DNA of 64,000 bases, taken from assembly GCF_033115175.1 (NCBI RefSeq), contig NC_084834.1:122322275-122386274 (forward strand), read 5' to 3'. Origin of the DNA: Lepus europaeus. Taxonomy: Eukaryota; Chordata; Mammalia; Lagomorpha; Leporidae. Shown piece by piece: positions 45,727-57,560 of the stretch (position 1 is the stretch's first letter; every line of letters starts with the position of its first letter). The position numbers and the translations under genes were made by a program. Under the pieces are notes generated by a model. It was not told the DNA's origin, searched no databases, and saw only the letters and a program-made list of their open reading frames with translations.

Positions 45727-46108
45727 TTATGGGATGCCAGCACTGCAGGCGGTGGCTTTACCTGCTATGCCACAGTGCCGCCCCCTCCTTTTTTTAAAGA
45801 TTTATTTATTTATTTGAAAGTCAGAGTTACACAGAGGAAGAGGGAGAGGCAGAGAGAGAGGTCTTCCATCCACTGGTTTACTCCCCAACTGGCCGCAATG
45901 GCTGCAGCTGGGCCAATCTGAAGCCAGGAGCCAGGAGCTTCTTCTGGGTCTCTGACGTGGGTGCAGGGACCCAAAGACTTGGGCCATCTTCCACTGCTTT
46001 CCCAGGCCACAGCAGAGAGCTGGATTGGAAGTGGTGCAGCCACGCCCATATGGGATGTAGGCACTAGAGGCGGCGGCTTTACCCACTATGCCACAGCATC
46101 GGCACCAA
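45727..46108 (-). mobile_element. Dimeric CSINE insertion
   Basis: In sense (minus) direction: a full CSINE (46107 down to about 45795) whose A/T-rich tail is followed directly by a second CSINE head of about 58 bases (45787 down to 45730). The 17-mer ggggactggaatatttt occurs on both outer sides (45710-45726 and 46109-46125), so both units lie inside one target-site duplication. Confidence 0.85.
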
Positions 46109-46300
46109 GGGGACTGGAATATTTTAAAACAAATTCTGGACACCATGTAATTTCACCCAGAGATACTTTAACAAAAGTATGGCTGCCACTGGCTGCATAG
46201 TATCCTGCCCTGTGGCCATAGCTGATGGACTAAGACGTGGACTTTAGACTTCACATTCTCACCATCCCAAGTAATTTTGTGATGATCCCCCATTAAAAGA
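46109..46300 (+). mobile_element. Old L1 3' UTR, right part
   Basis: 'aaaacaaattctggacacca' and 'gtaatttcacccagagatac' follow the wording of old L1 3' UTRs. Confidence 0.55.
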
Positions 46301-48124
46301 AACCTCCGTTGGTTAAGGCTGGCTTCTTAGCGATAAAATCACTGGCTCAAAGTGGAGATTTTTAAAATATCTGATGCACTTGCCAAATGGCTTCCTAAAG
46401 ATTTCTACTCCCGTTGTCAGCTTTTAGGAAAAGTGCCTCGCTTACGGTGCTTATACCAGCAGTGGGCATTCGGTTGCCGATTCCATTCACCAATATATGA
46501 TTTCAGCGCTGTTCCTTCCGTTACAATGTTGCACTTCTTCAAGTACAAACATGCAACTTTTTTTCTCGTGTTTCATTTGCCATTTGCATGTCTGTGCTAT
46601 TCCTTAGTTGTTTGGTGTAGCTTTTGTGGTGACCTTAGCATACGTCTTGTGCGTTGGAGATGTTCATTCTTGGCTGACGCGCTGGAATCGCTGTTGCCAT
46701 CGGCAGTCTTGGTTTCCCTGGAGATCCTTTCTGTGTCTCAGAGGATGCTTGCACGCAACAGCCATAAACATCTGCTGGCGTCCAAACACAGAGGTTGCTA
46801 CGTGCCAGTGTGGGGCGTGAAGGCAAGCGTGGCTCCGTAACTGCCCTGGGCTCACAGCAGTTTCTGGTGGAGAGAAGTGTTCCATTTTCACTGGGTGCAC
46901 GCGTCAAGCACTGCTCTCCCACATCCTGGGCGTGTTCTCCATATTGAGGTCGGAAAGTGCCCACCACAGCTTCTCCCCTCTCCACAGCGCGTCTATGCTG
47001 CTCGCTTAGGGCAGCCCTCCTGGGGCTCTGTGAGCCCTGATGCTGTGAGTCCACTCCCCTTGGCTGGGATCACCGTGCCCTGGGGGACGGCAAAGCCTAC
47101 GCCATCCCCACAGCATGGGGAGCACCCTGTGGCGGGGGTCTGCTGTGCTCTGCTGGGGTGGGGGCTTGGAGGGGGGCATCCAGCCACCGCCCCCCACCAT
47201 GCATTCACATGCTGGGGGCTTTGGTGAGGAACAGAGCTCCATGCTGTTCCTCCCAGGACCCAGGGTGCCAGTGTGGTCCCCTCGCCCCTTCCCTGCTGTT
47301 CCCCCGGGCATAGCGATTTCTCCATGGCTAAGAAAGACGAGGCTGCCTCCAAGAGTTTGCAGAAAGTTAAATTAAAAGATGACTTTGCTGTCATGCAGAG
47401 AGCTCTTTTAAAAGTTCACAGAAATAGTGTATTACAAAAAACTAGGCCCGGGTTATAATTTTTTTTAACTCATATATGAATGTGATCGTGGTAGCTTGTT
47501 TGCCTTAACTCAGCACCCTCATAGCCTACTTTTTGGTGAAATGAACTTCCTGTGTCTCTGACAGCGAGCAGAGAAGGGTGAGGGAGAAGATGCCCTTGTC
47601 CCCCCCCTCCCCCACGCCTGCCCCTGCAGATTCTGCGGCATGTCATGAGGCAGTACGCACGCAGTGCACGGGGCAGGGTGCCCGCTGGGGCACCACCCCA
47701 GGGCCCCAGCTCCCAGCTCCTGTCCATCCGTTGTCTGGGTGCTGGTCACAGAGTCAGCAGAGCAAACAGCTCACAGACTGAAAATGCCAGGCACGCCGGG
47801 TCCTGGGGCTCAGTCCACGTGGTGCTGCCTCCACACTTCACAGTGCTGGCTCGTCCCGCGCTCCAGACATGCGTGGCCCCAGCTCAATGGATCTGATGCA
47901 ATCAAATGTCCATCCTGGAACCAACCCCTCTGGCTGTGGGTGTCCTGATTGGCTGGTTTTGGTCACATGTGTCACCCCTCCCCAACTCCACCTGCTACCT
48001 CCAAGGGAGATGTTTCCAGGTTAAGTGAGCAGTCTCCTTAGGGCCCCTTGATCAATTTTCTGTTCTCACTAGCTGCTGTCCAGATTCCTCCTTTTTTTCC
48101 CATCTTTTTTAAGTGGTTCTTTTC

Positions 48125-48355
48125 TTCCATGTTTATTTATCCTAATTATTTGGAGAACAGAACGACGCAGAGAGAAATGGACCGTCTGATAGCTCCCTCC
48201 TCGGCTACATCAGCAGCTGGGCCATTCCGTAGTCAGGAGCCGGAACTCCATCTGGGTCTCCCTCATGGGTCTCAGGGCCCAAGCACTGGGCCATCATCTG
48301 CTGCTTCCTAGGATGTGTTACCGGGGAGCTGGATTGGAAGCAGAGGACCAAAGAC
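48125..48355 (-). mobile_element. CSINE, old, reverse
   Basis: 'ttatttatcctaattatttg', 'agccggaactccatctgggt' and 'gggagctggattggaagcag'. Confidence 0.75.
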
Positions 48356-48435
48356 TCGTCAATGCTGTTGATGAACCACAGCTGGTGGGACCGTGGCCAC
48401 AGACAGAGGGCCGGCTGTACTTCTACCCTGACGCT

Positions 48436-48645
48436 TAAGGGCACGTGGCACAGCAGTGAGCCCCGCACTTGGGACCTCACACCCCATATCAGAGCGCCTG
48501 GTCCAAGTCCTGGCCACTCCACGTCCCACACAGCTTCCTGCTGAAGGCTCCAGTGCCTGGGTCCCTGCCGCTCACATGGGACAGCAGCTTGGAGCCCCAG
48601 GCTCCTGGCCTGGCTGTTACGGGGGGCTTTCATTGGGCCACAAAA
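48436..48645 (+). mobile_element. CSINE, old, 3' truncated
   Basis: 'gtggcacagcagtgagcccc', 'catatcagagcgcctggtcc' and 'ttggagccccaggctcctgg'. The tail is lost. Confidence 0.7.
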
Positions 48646-49419
48646 GGCAAAGGGCATTTCCAGCCGCTGCCGGAGCAGAGGGAAGGCCGGGGCAGGGGCT
48701 GTGGTGTTGGAGCAGGGGAGGCTGGCGGCTGGTGCGGCTGCAGCCAGGAGTCTCCCCGGGCAGCTGTGGAGTCGGGGGGAAGTTGGGACTCTCTGACCAG
48801 CTGTTGACGGAGGGACTGAAACAGCCCTGAGCTCCGTTGAGGTCAAAACAGAGCTGGGATTGCAGGCAGGAAGCCGGGCGTCTTGATCTGTGTGGTTAGC
48901 TGGTGCAGCCTGGCGACGCTGAAAGCGTGGAGTGGTGTAACTAGAAGAGCTCGCTTTACAGAGAGAAAAGGTTTCCTTCACTCGCAGTTTGGGAGACACA
49001 AGGCCCACATCAGGTGGCCCCGTGGTGAGGGCAGCAGATGGCCACGGGGGAGTATGAGAGGAGGAAAAATCCAGCGAGAGGAGCCAGGAAGCAGAGAGCG
49101 AGGCTGGGCCCAAACCCAGGCCGTTATAGCAACCATCTCACCAGGGCTACCGTCCCAGGGCACAGCCCAGTGACCCCGGGACCCCCAACTAAACGCTGGG
49201 AGAGAGTCAGCTTCTACCCTCTTCGTGCCATTCACTTAGGTCTTTGGGGTTGAAGTTCTGCTTGAGTTCAGGCCCAGGTCATGGTCAAGCCATCCCAGGG
49301 TTCAACTGTGTTTCCTTCACTAACCCACAGAACACAAGTCCCCAGCGACCCATTGTTCATCCCTTGCTCTACCGTGTACGGTGCCAGTAGAGCCGAATGG
49401 GGAACATCATCTTAAGTCC

Positions 49420-49530
49420 CTGCTGGGCGGCCGTGGGTGAGTGACGGAGCTCCTCTGAGTCTGATTCCGCACCTGTCAAGTGGGGGCCGGCACGGCCTTG
49501 GTCCTCAGGTTTGACGATGAGTGTTGAATG
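49420..49530 (+). mobile_element. Possible MIR fragment
   Basis: 'ggagctcctctgagtctgat' followed by 'cacctgtcaagtgggggccg' resembles decayed MIR. Confidence 0.4.
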
Positions 49531-50239
49531 TGGTCCCCCGTCGTTCGGCCCTGGAGAAGTGTTCCTGTCCCTGCGTGCCATGTCTTGAGCCTGACCCTTT
49601 GGCTATTTCTGGACAGGAAACGTCTAGTCTCCCTCTCCACCCTTTCAAACTCAGTCCACGTTCACCAAGCCAATGGCCATAGAGTACCAAGGTCCAGGGA
49701 AAAGCTGTTCACTTTGACTGTAATTTTAGCACAGGAGAAGAGGAGTTTAGGCCACAGGGCTGTTTCTCATCAAACTGTATCTTCTCAAAACATATCCACT
49801 GCGTTAACAACAACAGGCCAGACCCCGAGCCAGCTCCCCTGGTGTCCGTGTCGCTGTTGTGGAACCCACTTGCTGGTCAATATAAGAGCGGGCCGAGCAG
49901 CCAGAGTTTGAAGCCAGTGGCAAGGAAAATCACTTTCTCAGTTCCGGTTCTCAGCTTCCTGGTTCACTAACTCCTCTGCTGTGATCACCAAGCCCTCGGG
50001 CAGGCAAGCAGCGGGAGAGGGGAGCAGTGGCGACGGAGCCCTCCTTGGGCGTTCAAGGGTAATTGGCAAGCAGAGCGGGCCAAGGGTCTCAAGCCACCAG
50101 GCTGCAGAGTGACGTGTGTCCCAGCTCTGGGTCTGTCTTCCCCTGGAGATGCAAAAGCTACTTCCAGGTTCACCTGTGAAGAAAATCTATGTTCATCTTC
50201 CAACTGTCTGATTTTATTATTTCTCTTTCGTGTATGGAT

Positions 50240-50438
50240 CTTCCTTGTGAGGTAGAGACACAGAAGGAGAGAGACAGAAAGACCTCTCCCCCCAACACCC
50301 AGGAGGTGAGAATTCCCAGGGTGCACATGGCAGGAAGCTGGAATCAGAAACAGAGCCCGAGCTTGAACCCAGGGTTCCCGTATGAGACGCAGGCGCCCCA
50401 AGCAGCATCTTGGTCGCCGTGCCCAGTGCCCATCCCCT
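50240..50438 (-). mobile_element. CSINE, old, reverse, internally deleted
   Basis: AG-rich start, 'cttgaacccagggttcccgt' and 'gacgcaggcgccccaagcag'. The middle of the body is lacking. Confidence 0.65.
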
Positions 50439-50727
50439 GTCTGATTTTGTACAAGTTGTTTTATACAATATGTTTATACAAGTTATTTTCTACAATATTT
50501 ATGTTGGAAACATCACACAGCTTGAGAACTTGAGATGATCCTTGTCCAGTTTAGAAATGCAGCATTCTCCCTGAGAGGAATCTTTTAGTATTCCCTGTCA
50601 GGACTCCACACCCATGCCCAGGCTGGTGTCCCCTTGCAAGGTTCCCAGGAGAATCTGTTCTTTGATCTAGCCGGAAGCCCTCTGTATTGGTGATCAGCAA
50701 CATATAATAAATGAAAGCATGTGTTTT

Positions 50728-50937
50728 CTAAGATTTACTTTATTTAGTTGAAAGGCAGAGGGACAGGGAGGGAGAGAGATGGAGATCGTCCATCCTTGGT
50801 TCACTCCCACACAGCCAGCACTGGGCCAGGCTGAAGCCAGGGGCCTGGAACTCCTTCACGCTCTCCAGGGACCCAAGCACTTGCGCCATCTTCTGCTGCT
50901 TTCTCAGGCACATCAGGGCACTGCCTTGAAAGTGGAT
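50728..50937 (-). mobile_element. CSINE, reverse, head missing
   Basis: 'aagatttactttatttagtt', 'ccttggttcactcccacaca', ending at 'gccttgaaagtgga', where the next element begins. Confidence 0.85.
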
Positions 50938-51297
50938 GCCGGCGCCGCGGCTCAATAGGCTAATCCTCTGCCTTGCGGCGCCGGCACACTGGGTTCTAGT
51001 CCCGGTCGGGGCACCGATCCTGTCCCGGTTGCCCCTCTTCCAGGCCAGCTCTCTGCTGTGGCCAGGGAGTGCAGTGGAGGATGGCCCAAGTGCTTGGGCC
51101 CTGCACCCCATGGGAGACCAGGAGAAGCACCTGGCTCCTGCCATCGGATCAGCGCGGTGCGCCGGCCGCAGCACGCCTACCGTGGCGGCCATTGGAGGGT
51201 GAACCAATGGCAAAAGGAGGACCTTTCTCTCTGTCTCCCTCTGCTGTCCACTCTGCCTGTCAAAAGATAAAAATAAAAAAAATAAATAAAAATAAAA
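50938..51297 (+). mobile_element. CSINE, A-tailed subtype
   Basis: Head tgccggcgccgcggctcaat, full body including the 'cgcctaccgtggcggccatt' insertion of this subtype, and an A-rich tail with AAAT units. Confidence 0.95.
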
Positions 51298-51892
51298 TGA
51301 AGGAGGATTTCGTGACTGTTGGTCACATCCTGTACCTGGAGGCATGGTGGAAAGCACGGGCGCCCCGACACCTGCTCTCAGGGGTGCCGTTAGGTGAAGA
51401 GGCCCGGGGCAGCATCGGCGTGAAATGAGGGCTGAGGTTCTGGGCTGAACCGGGGCCCCACTGTCCTGTCTGCTCCCCTGCCTGTCTTGTTGCCCCGTGA
51501 CATCGCTAACCAGCCAAGGGGCAGGCTCAGGACCACCGGTTCTCGTGCTGTGGCCTGCAGACTTTAGTCATCTCCCCGCTATTCCTGGAGGGAATGGGTG
51601 CATGAGCTCAGAGAGGCGAGCTGACGGCGGAGTTCCAGTGGTGAGTGTGAGATCGGCGTGTGCAAGCTGGGTCTGTCTGGATGGCGGCCAGCCTGGACAA
51701 GGGCCTGTGGCAGGGTTGGGTCTGATGGGACGAGGGGCAGTTGTCCACTGGCCTGACCATGAGAAGCCTTGTCGAGTGCCCGGACGATGCCCAGTGAACA
51801 AAATCGAGCAGAGCAGGAGCTGAGAGCTGTGCCTGGTGGGAGAGAGACGGAGAAGAGGGGATTTTCAGTTGCCTAGTACGGCGTGCTGGGTC

Positions 51893-52008
51893 TGCAAAAA
51901 GCTGGTGGGAAAATGTGCGTTATGAAAAATCCACATGCATTTCCAAAGTTTTTTGTAACAAAAATGTAACTTCTATTTCCATTTTTCTACAAATTTTGGA
52001 GTTTCTAC
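51893..52008 (+). mobile_element. Palindromic mariner-like miniature element, copy
   Basis: 'tatgaaaaatccacatgcat', 'tttgtaacaaaaatgtaact' and arm 'tccatttttctacaaatttt'. Confidence 0.5.
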
Positions 52009-52069
52009 AAACTTGAATATGTAGGTGTATGTATATACACACACAAATACACCTACACATCTTTTTTAA

Positions 52070-52390
52070 AAAAGATTTATTTTATTTATTTCAAAGATGG
52101 TTACAGAGAGAGGGAAAGACAGAGAGAGGTCTTCCATCTGCTGGATCACTGCCCAAATGGCTGCAATGGCTGGAGCTGAGCTGATCTGAAGCCAGGAGCC
52201 AGGAGCTTCTTCTGGGTCTCCCACAGGGGTGCAGGGGCCCAAGGGCTTGAGCCATCTTCTACTGCTTTCCCAGGCACATTAGCAGGGAGCTGGATCAGAA
52301 GTGGAGCAACCAGGACATGAACCTGCACCCATATGGGATGCCAGCACTGCAGGCCAGGGCGTTAACCAGCTGTGCCACAGTGTCAGCCCT
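52070..52390 (-). mobile_element. CSINE, full-length, reverse
   Basis: 'gatttattttatttatttca' to the head 'tgtgccacagtgtcagccct'. Confidence 0.93.
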
Positions 52391-52499
52391 ACATGTATGC
52401 ATCTTAATATACGTATACACCTATACATACAGATATCTTAAGTATGTACAAGTACATATATATAATATTTATAGCTTTTTTTACATTTGATATGAGATG

Positions 52500-52617
52500 T
52501 CTTCAATAAGATCATGGAAATACATATTAGGAAAAAAACATGCATGCACTTCAAATTTTTCCCCAAAATGAACTTCCTTAATTCCATTTCGCACTGAGTT
52601 GTTGGAGCACCCTGTAT
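52500..52617 (+). mobile_element. Palindromic mariner-like miniature element, copy
   Basis: 'gtcttcaataagatcatgga', 'atgcatgcacttcaaatttt', 'ccaaaatgaacttccttaat' and right end 'gttgttggagcaccctgta'. Confidence 0.6.
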
Positions 52618-53120
52618 AGAATCAGCTCCTTCCACCCCACAGACAGAGCATCGCTCTGCTCCGCCCCCTGCAGAACACAGCTTGGGGAAAGTGAACTATG
52701 GTTTACAGAGGAGTAAACTTGCTTCCTGGGAATGCATGGTGAAGGGGGAAGAAGCACATTTAGCACACAGGGAAACTGGAAAAATACGAGTTTTGTTCGT
52801 TTCATGCAACAAGATCTGGCCCAAAAGAGCCCAAGTGGGATCTCTCCACCACACACGGCCTGGCTCAGAGCAAGGACACAGCCTCGTGCCGGCCGAGGGA
52901 GCCATGACACCCGGCCCGGGGAGGGCTTGGGCAAGCCCTGGCGGTTCACCGTCGGCCTAAGCGCAGGGGAAGGAAGGCATCGCGTTTGGGGGAGAAACAG
53001 AGGACGGCCACACAGCACGGTGCCACGGTTCAGAGCCTGGGGATCACAACTCCGACCTTAGACTCTGTGTCGGCCATGTACAGGTCACTCACTCCTCTGC
53101 TTGGCCTGGGATTGGCCAGG

Positions 53121-53368
53121 CTTTTTTTTTTTTTTTTTTAATGATTTATTGATTTGTTTGAAAGGTAGAGTTACAGAGAGAGACAGACAGATATCTTCCA
53201 TCCACTGGCTCCCCAGATGGCCGCATGACCAGGGCTGGGCCAGGTCAAAGCCAGGAGCCAGGAGCTCCATCTGGGTCTCCCACACAGGTACAGGGGCCCA
53301 AGGCCCTGGGCCATCCTCTGCTGCCTTCCCAGGTGCATTAGCAGGGAACTGGATTAGAAGTAGAGCAG
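53121..53368 (-). mobile_element. CSINE, reverse, first part of a host split by two insertions
   Basis: Poly-T, tail and body down to 'ggattagaagtagagcag' (53368). The head resumes at 54156. Confidence 0.9.
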
Positions 53369-53722
53369 GGTGCCGGCGCCGCGGCTCACTAGGCTAATCC
53401 TCCGCCTAGCGGCGCCAACACACCGGGTTCTAGTCCCAGTCGGGGCGCCGGATTCTGTCCCAGTTGCTCCTCTTCCAGTCCAGCTCTCTGCTATGGCCCA
53501 GGAAGGCAGTGGAGGATGGCCCAAGTGCTTGGGCCCTGCACTCACATGGGAGACCAGGAGGAAGCACCTGGCTCCTGGCTTTGGATTGGCGCAGTGCCGG
53601 CCATAGCAGCCATTTGGGGGGTGAACCAATGGAAGGAAGACCTTTCTCTCTGTCTCTCTATCTCTCTCTCACTGTGTAACTCTGCTTGTCAAAAAAAAAA
53701 TAATAATAAGAAGAAGAAGAAA
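53369..53722 (+). mobile_element. CSINE, A-tailed subtype, inserted into the host CSINE
   Basis: Head ggtgccggcgccgcggctca, full body and tail of A, (TAA)n and (GAA)n. Flanked by tagagcag at 53361-53368 and 53723-53730. Confidence 0.95.
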
Positions 53723-53730
53723 TAGAGCAG

Positions 53731-54147
53731 GGACCAGTGCTGTGGCGTAGCAGGTGAAGCGGCCACCTGCAGTACCGGCGTCCCATATGGGTGCTGGTTC
53801 GAGTCCCAGCTACTCCACTTCTGATCCAGCTCTCTGCTATGGCCTGGGAAAGCAGCGGAAGATGGACCAAGTCCTTGGGCCCCTGCGCCCACGTGGGAGA
53901 CCAGAAGAAGCTCCTGGCTTCGGATTGGTGCAGCTCCAGCCATTGCAACCATCTGGGGAGTGAACCAGTGGATGGAAGACCTCTCTCTCTCTCTCTCTTG
54001 CTCTCGCTCTCGCTCTCGCTCTCGCTCTCTCTCACTCTCTCTCTGTCTCTGTCTCTGTCTCTGTCTCTGCTTCTGCCTCTGCCTCTGCCTCTCTGTAACT
54101 CTGCTGTTCAAATAAATAAATAAATAAATAAATCTTTTAAAAAATTG
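53731..54147 (+). mobile_element. CSINE, AATAAA-tailed subtype, inserted at the same site
   Basis: Head ggaccagtgctgtggcgtag, body, a long composite CT/CTCGCT/CTGTCT/CTGCCT tract (53983-54093) and a (AAAT)n tail. Flanked by tagagcag at 53723-53730 and 54148-54155. Confidence 0.95.
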
Positions 54148-54213
54148 TAGAGCAGCCGGGACTTGACAGGATCCACATGGCGGCTCAGCCTGCTACATCC
54201 CAACGTCAGCCCC
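54148..54213 (-). mobile_element. CSINE head, remainder of the split host
   Basis: 'agcagccgggacttgacagg' to 'tcccaacgtcagcccc' is the missing head of the reverse CSINE that was cut at 53368. Confidence 0.85.
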
Positions 54214-54459
54214 AACTGGCCGGTTGTAAAACTGGAAACTGCTTCTCAAGACCCAGGTCCACCCCGGGGAAACGGGCTGCCCGTCCCCCTGGAATTGGAT
54301 GGGGGCCCTTTTCTCTGCCAAGGCCGTTGTGGATATTTGTGCTGTCATTTGCAGGCCACACTAGTTCGTCAATGTAAAACTCAGCCGACTATAGGGTTAC
54401 TGAGTTCTGAGCTCCACCTGTGGCTGCCGTGCAGGGCCTGACCCAGTGGTCTGGGGCCT

Positions 54460-54620
54460 GATGGTCCCAGCTCTTCCTGGATGCTACCTGTGGGGCCCCG
54501 GGCAAGCTAACCTCAGGTGAAGTTTCCATATTTGCAAAGTGGGGGCAGTAACCACCCTAGCTCATTAGGTTGTTATGAGGATTACCTGAGTAGTGGACAG
54601 AGTGCTCAGAACTGCCCAGC
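54460..54620 (+). mobile_element. MIR
   Basis: 'gggcaagctaacctcaggtg', 'ccatatttgcaaagtggggg' and 'ttgttatgaggattacctga' follow MIR closely. Confidence 0.75.
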
Positions 54621-54624
54621 CCGT

Positions 54625-54640
54625 GGGGGGGGGGGGGGGT
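54625..54640 (+). repeat. Poly-G tract
   Basis: About 13 G next to a poly-T run and a CSINE tail. Confidence 0.75.
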
Positions 54641-54642
54641 TA

Positions 54643-54698
54643 CTTTTTTTTTTTTTTAAGATTATTCATTTATTTGAAAGTCAGAGTTACATAGAGGC

Positions 54699-54739
<41 letters not shown>

Positions 54740-54991
54740 TCTTCCATCTGCTGGTTCACTCCCCAGATTATTACAACAGCCAGAGTTGCGCCAATCTGAA
54801 GCCAGGAACCAGGAGCTTCTTCTGGATCTCCCACATGGGTGCAGGGCCCCAAGGACCTGGGCCATCTTCTACTGCTTTCCCAGGCCATAGCAGAGAGCTG
54901 GATCAAAAGTGGAGCAGCCAGGAGCAGCCATATGAGATGCCCGCCCTGCATGCTGGGGCTTTCACCCGCTGTATCACAGCGCCAGCCCCAA
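54643..54991 (-). mobile_element. CSINE, full-length, reverse
   Basis: Poly-T, 'aagattattcatttatttga', AG tract, body, and head end 'gtatcacagcgccagcccca'. Confidence 0.94.
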
Positions 54992-55039
54992 TGTAACCTG
55001 ATGGAGAGATACCGGGTTGAAGCCAGCAACGAGATCCCA

Positions 55040-55170
55040 GGAGAGCTCTGTGTGACTTCAGCTCTTCCATGTTCCTGCTGTGTCATAACCCTAACCTCTA
55101 AGCCGCATTGTCCCCATCTGTGAAATGGGGACAAAATAACCCAGCTAGGGTGGTGCTTGGTAGGATGGTG
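55040..55170 (+). mobile_element. MIR fragment
   Basis: 'tgtcataaccctaacctcta' and 'gtccccatctgtgaaatggg' match the MIR core. Confidence 0.65.
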
Positions 55171-55594
55171 CCCACCCCGAGCACTGCTGTGACCCGGGAG
55201 GGAAGAGGCGCTCCTGGCTGCAAGGGAAGGGGCACACCAGCCTCCCCTCCACCCACAAACCCCTGCCTTAAGTGTGACTTCTGGGTGCCTGGGCGAAGGG
55301 GCTCCCCCTAGAGGTGGAAGAAGTGAATCACCCGGAGGTGCCCATCGGGTTTCTGTTCAGTGCGGAAGTGTGGCAGGGAGACAGCAAGCTGGAGGGGGAG
55401 CCGGTGGCCCTGACGCCTAGCCCTGATGATGGGCACAAGCCAAGCCCGGCTGCGTGGCGCTCACAGCTCCTGCCCGTCCACCGTGGGCCAAAGGTGCCCC
55501 TACAGCAGCAGCTCGGGAGCTGCCATGAAGATAGGTCCCTCACCGCCCAGTCACCAGCCACCAGGTGCATGTCTCCACCAAGGTTCTGTCCAGG

Positions 55595-55665
55595 TCCAAG
55601 CACTCTGCTTGCCAGCTGTGTGGGCCCGGGAGAGCGGCCGAGTCTCTCTGTGCCTTAGTCTCTCA
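55595..55665 (+). mobile_element. Possible MIR fragment
   Basis: 'gccagctgtgtgggcccggg' and 'tgtgccttagtctctcatag' follow the MIR order over a short span. Confidence 0.45.
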
Positions 55666-57169
55666 TAGGCAAAGTGGGCAGCCGAGGGGGTGTGTCCACG
55701 GGGAGGAGGCGAGGATCACCCGGAAGCATTGGCTATGACTTTGTGAGTTGAGCTTTGAAGGCTGGCAGGCTCTAGCCGCGGATTCTCACACCCACTCTGG
55801 AAACTAATAGAAAAAAGATAGCAAAGGGGAGGTCAGCGTGGGGTGCGGGCAGGTGCTACCTTTTCCCCGGCTGCCCCCACCTCCCAAAACTCAGCGCTGT
55901 GTTGGCGTCTTGGGTGCACCTAGTCGAGTGGGCTGGCCTTGGTTGGCGGTGGTGTTCCCCAGCACGTTGCACCTGTCACCACCTCTCCCACAGAGCCAGG
56001 AGCCTGGGAGCCAGCAGCCCCTGCTTCCACAGGGCTGTCCAGCTCTGAGTTTGCCTCTTCTGGTGGTCATGGACAAGGGAAATGGGGGGTGGGGCGAGCT
56101 GGGGACGTTCTCCCCGTGGGGTGGAGGCAGATGAAGGGGGCTGCTGGGGAGAAGCAGTCTGTGGTTGGGGTGATGCAAGAAGCCCATCGGCTCTCCAAAG
56201 CAGGGCCATTCAGGTTCAAGGTCACACTCAGGGTCTACCGTGGGCTTGCCCGACCGATGACCTCTGTCGACCTCTGTTACATATTAACCGGTAGTTACTT
56301 CACTCATGACCACACAGAATGCTAGTGGTTATTTTCACGTGTAGTTCTGGGAGCTATGTGGGTGGCCGTGTCCTCCCATCCAAGATCATCTTGGGGGTCT
56401 TAAATTAGAGGGGTACAAGGAATAACTCAAACCGGGCAGGACTTTATCTGAAGTTCTTACACCACGCTGCAGGTTTGGAGAGTAAAATGTAGAAAATACT
56501 CTTCCGGCGTGGGCTCAAGAGACCCCAGGAGACTTCTGTGTGGAGGCTCGGGGCGCCTGTGTCCCAGAGGCGCGGCTTTGCCAAGTGCACGGTCGGGACT
56601 CAATTACAAGGGTGGGCCCTTCTCGGGGGTGGGCCGCAGGAACCCCAATGGGGCTGGTTTAACAGAAGACGGGGACAGTTATTTTTATCTCATGCACATA
56701 CACACAGATTTCTCGTGCTTTGCATTAAAGGAATTACAAAATATTAGTTGTTATCATGTCTTTAAAACATATAGCCTGCCTACTCCCAATTAAAAAAAAG
56801 AAAGAAAGAAAGAAAAGAAAACAGCCAGCAGCTATTAAAACAAATCCGGGCCAACACAATTGAAAGCATTTAAAAAAATAATAATAACTGCTTGCAGAAC
56901 CTGTCTGGCGGCCCCTCCCCCGCACCTCCGGCTCCGAGCTGAGGGTTCAGCCGGGAGCAAGACGGGCGGGAGCCATGTTTCTGATGGGGAAACTGGGCAT
57001 TGAAAGGGAGCGATCGCCATACATGTCACCTCCGAGGGTGTAAGTGCTGGGGGTGGGAGGGGTGACAGAGCGAGGAGGGGGGTGCTGCTCCCTCCTGCCT
57101 GCTCCTGTCCTCTCCCGCGTGGCGTGGCTTAGCCCTGCCGACCCCAGCAGTGGAGACGTGGACTGTGGT

Positions 57170-57560
57170 CAGGTGTCCGGGACCCAGCACCTCGCCTGCT
57201 CCTTGGTTCACCTCAGCCCTGCTCCTCCTCGTCACCGTCACCTGGGGCCGAGTCTGTGCCACAGCCACTCCTGCGCGCACTTGCTGTGGACTTGAGTCTC
57301 GGGGGCCTTGGCATGTGGTGTTCTTACCTGGTCTGCTAGGCCAGTCTGGTTCTCCCAGACTCAGCTCCGATGTCACCTCCCCTGAGAAGCCCTCCCGGAT
57401 TGCCCTGAGCACCGTGGGTGGCCCCTGCCCGACTCCGCCGTGCCTCGCTGGTCTTGTGCTTCTGTGTCCGTGCCAGCGCACGCTGGGAGGCACTTTCTTT
57501 GCATCCACAGCGTCTAGCACTGTGCCTCGATGCCTCGCACTCGCGCTGGTCACTGCTGAT
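57170..57560 (+). mobile_element. L2 fragment
   Basis: 'gtcacctcccctgagaagcc' and 'agcgtctagcactgtgcctc' are hallmarks of the L2 3' region in this order. Confidence 0.5.

Noticed and set aside
50740..51357. 205-residue open frame and similar frames with recurring 'GPCTHMGD' or 'PGHSRELD' peptides
   Set aside because: These peptides recur because they are translations of CSINE bodies, not a protein family.
53789..53812. tRNA-like B-box sequences in CSINE heads
   Set aside because: They belong to tRNA-derived SINE heads; there is no cloverleaf or mature tRNA gene.
56880..57040. Possible small exon with ATG at 56975, between an acceptor-like ttgcag and a GTAAGT
   Set aside because: The frame has only 22 codons, part resembles a decayed MIR, and nothing ties it to LNX1.
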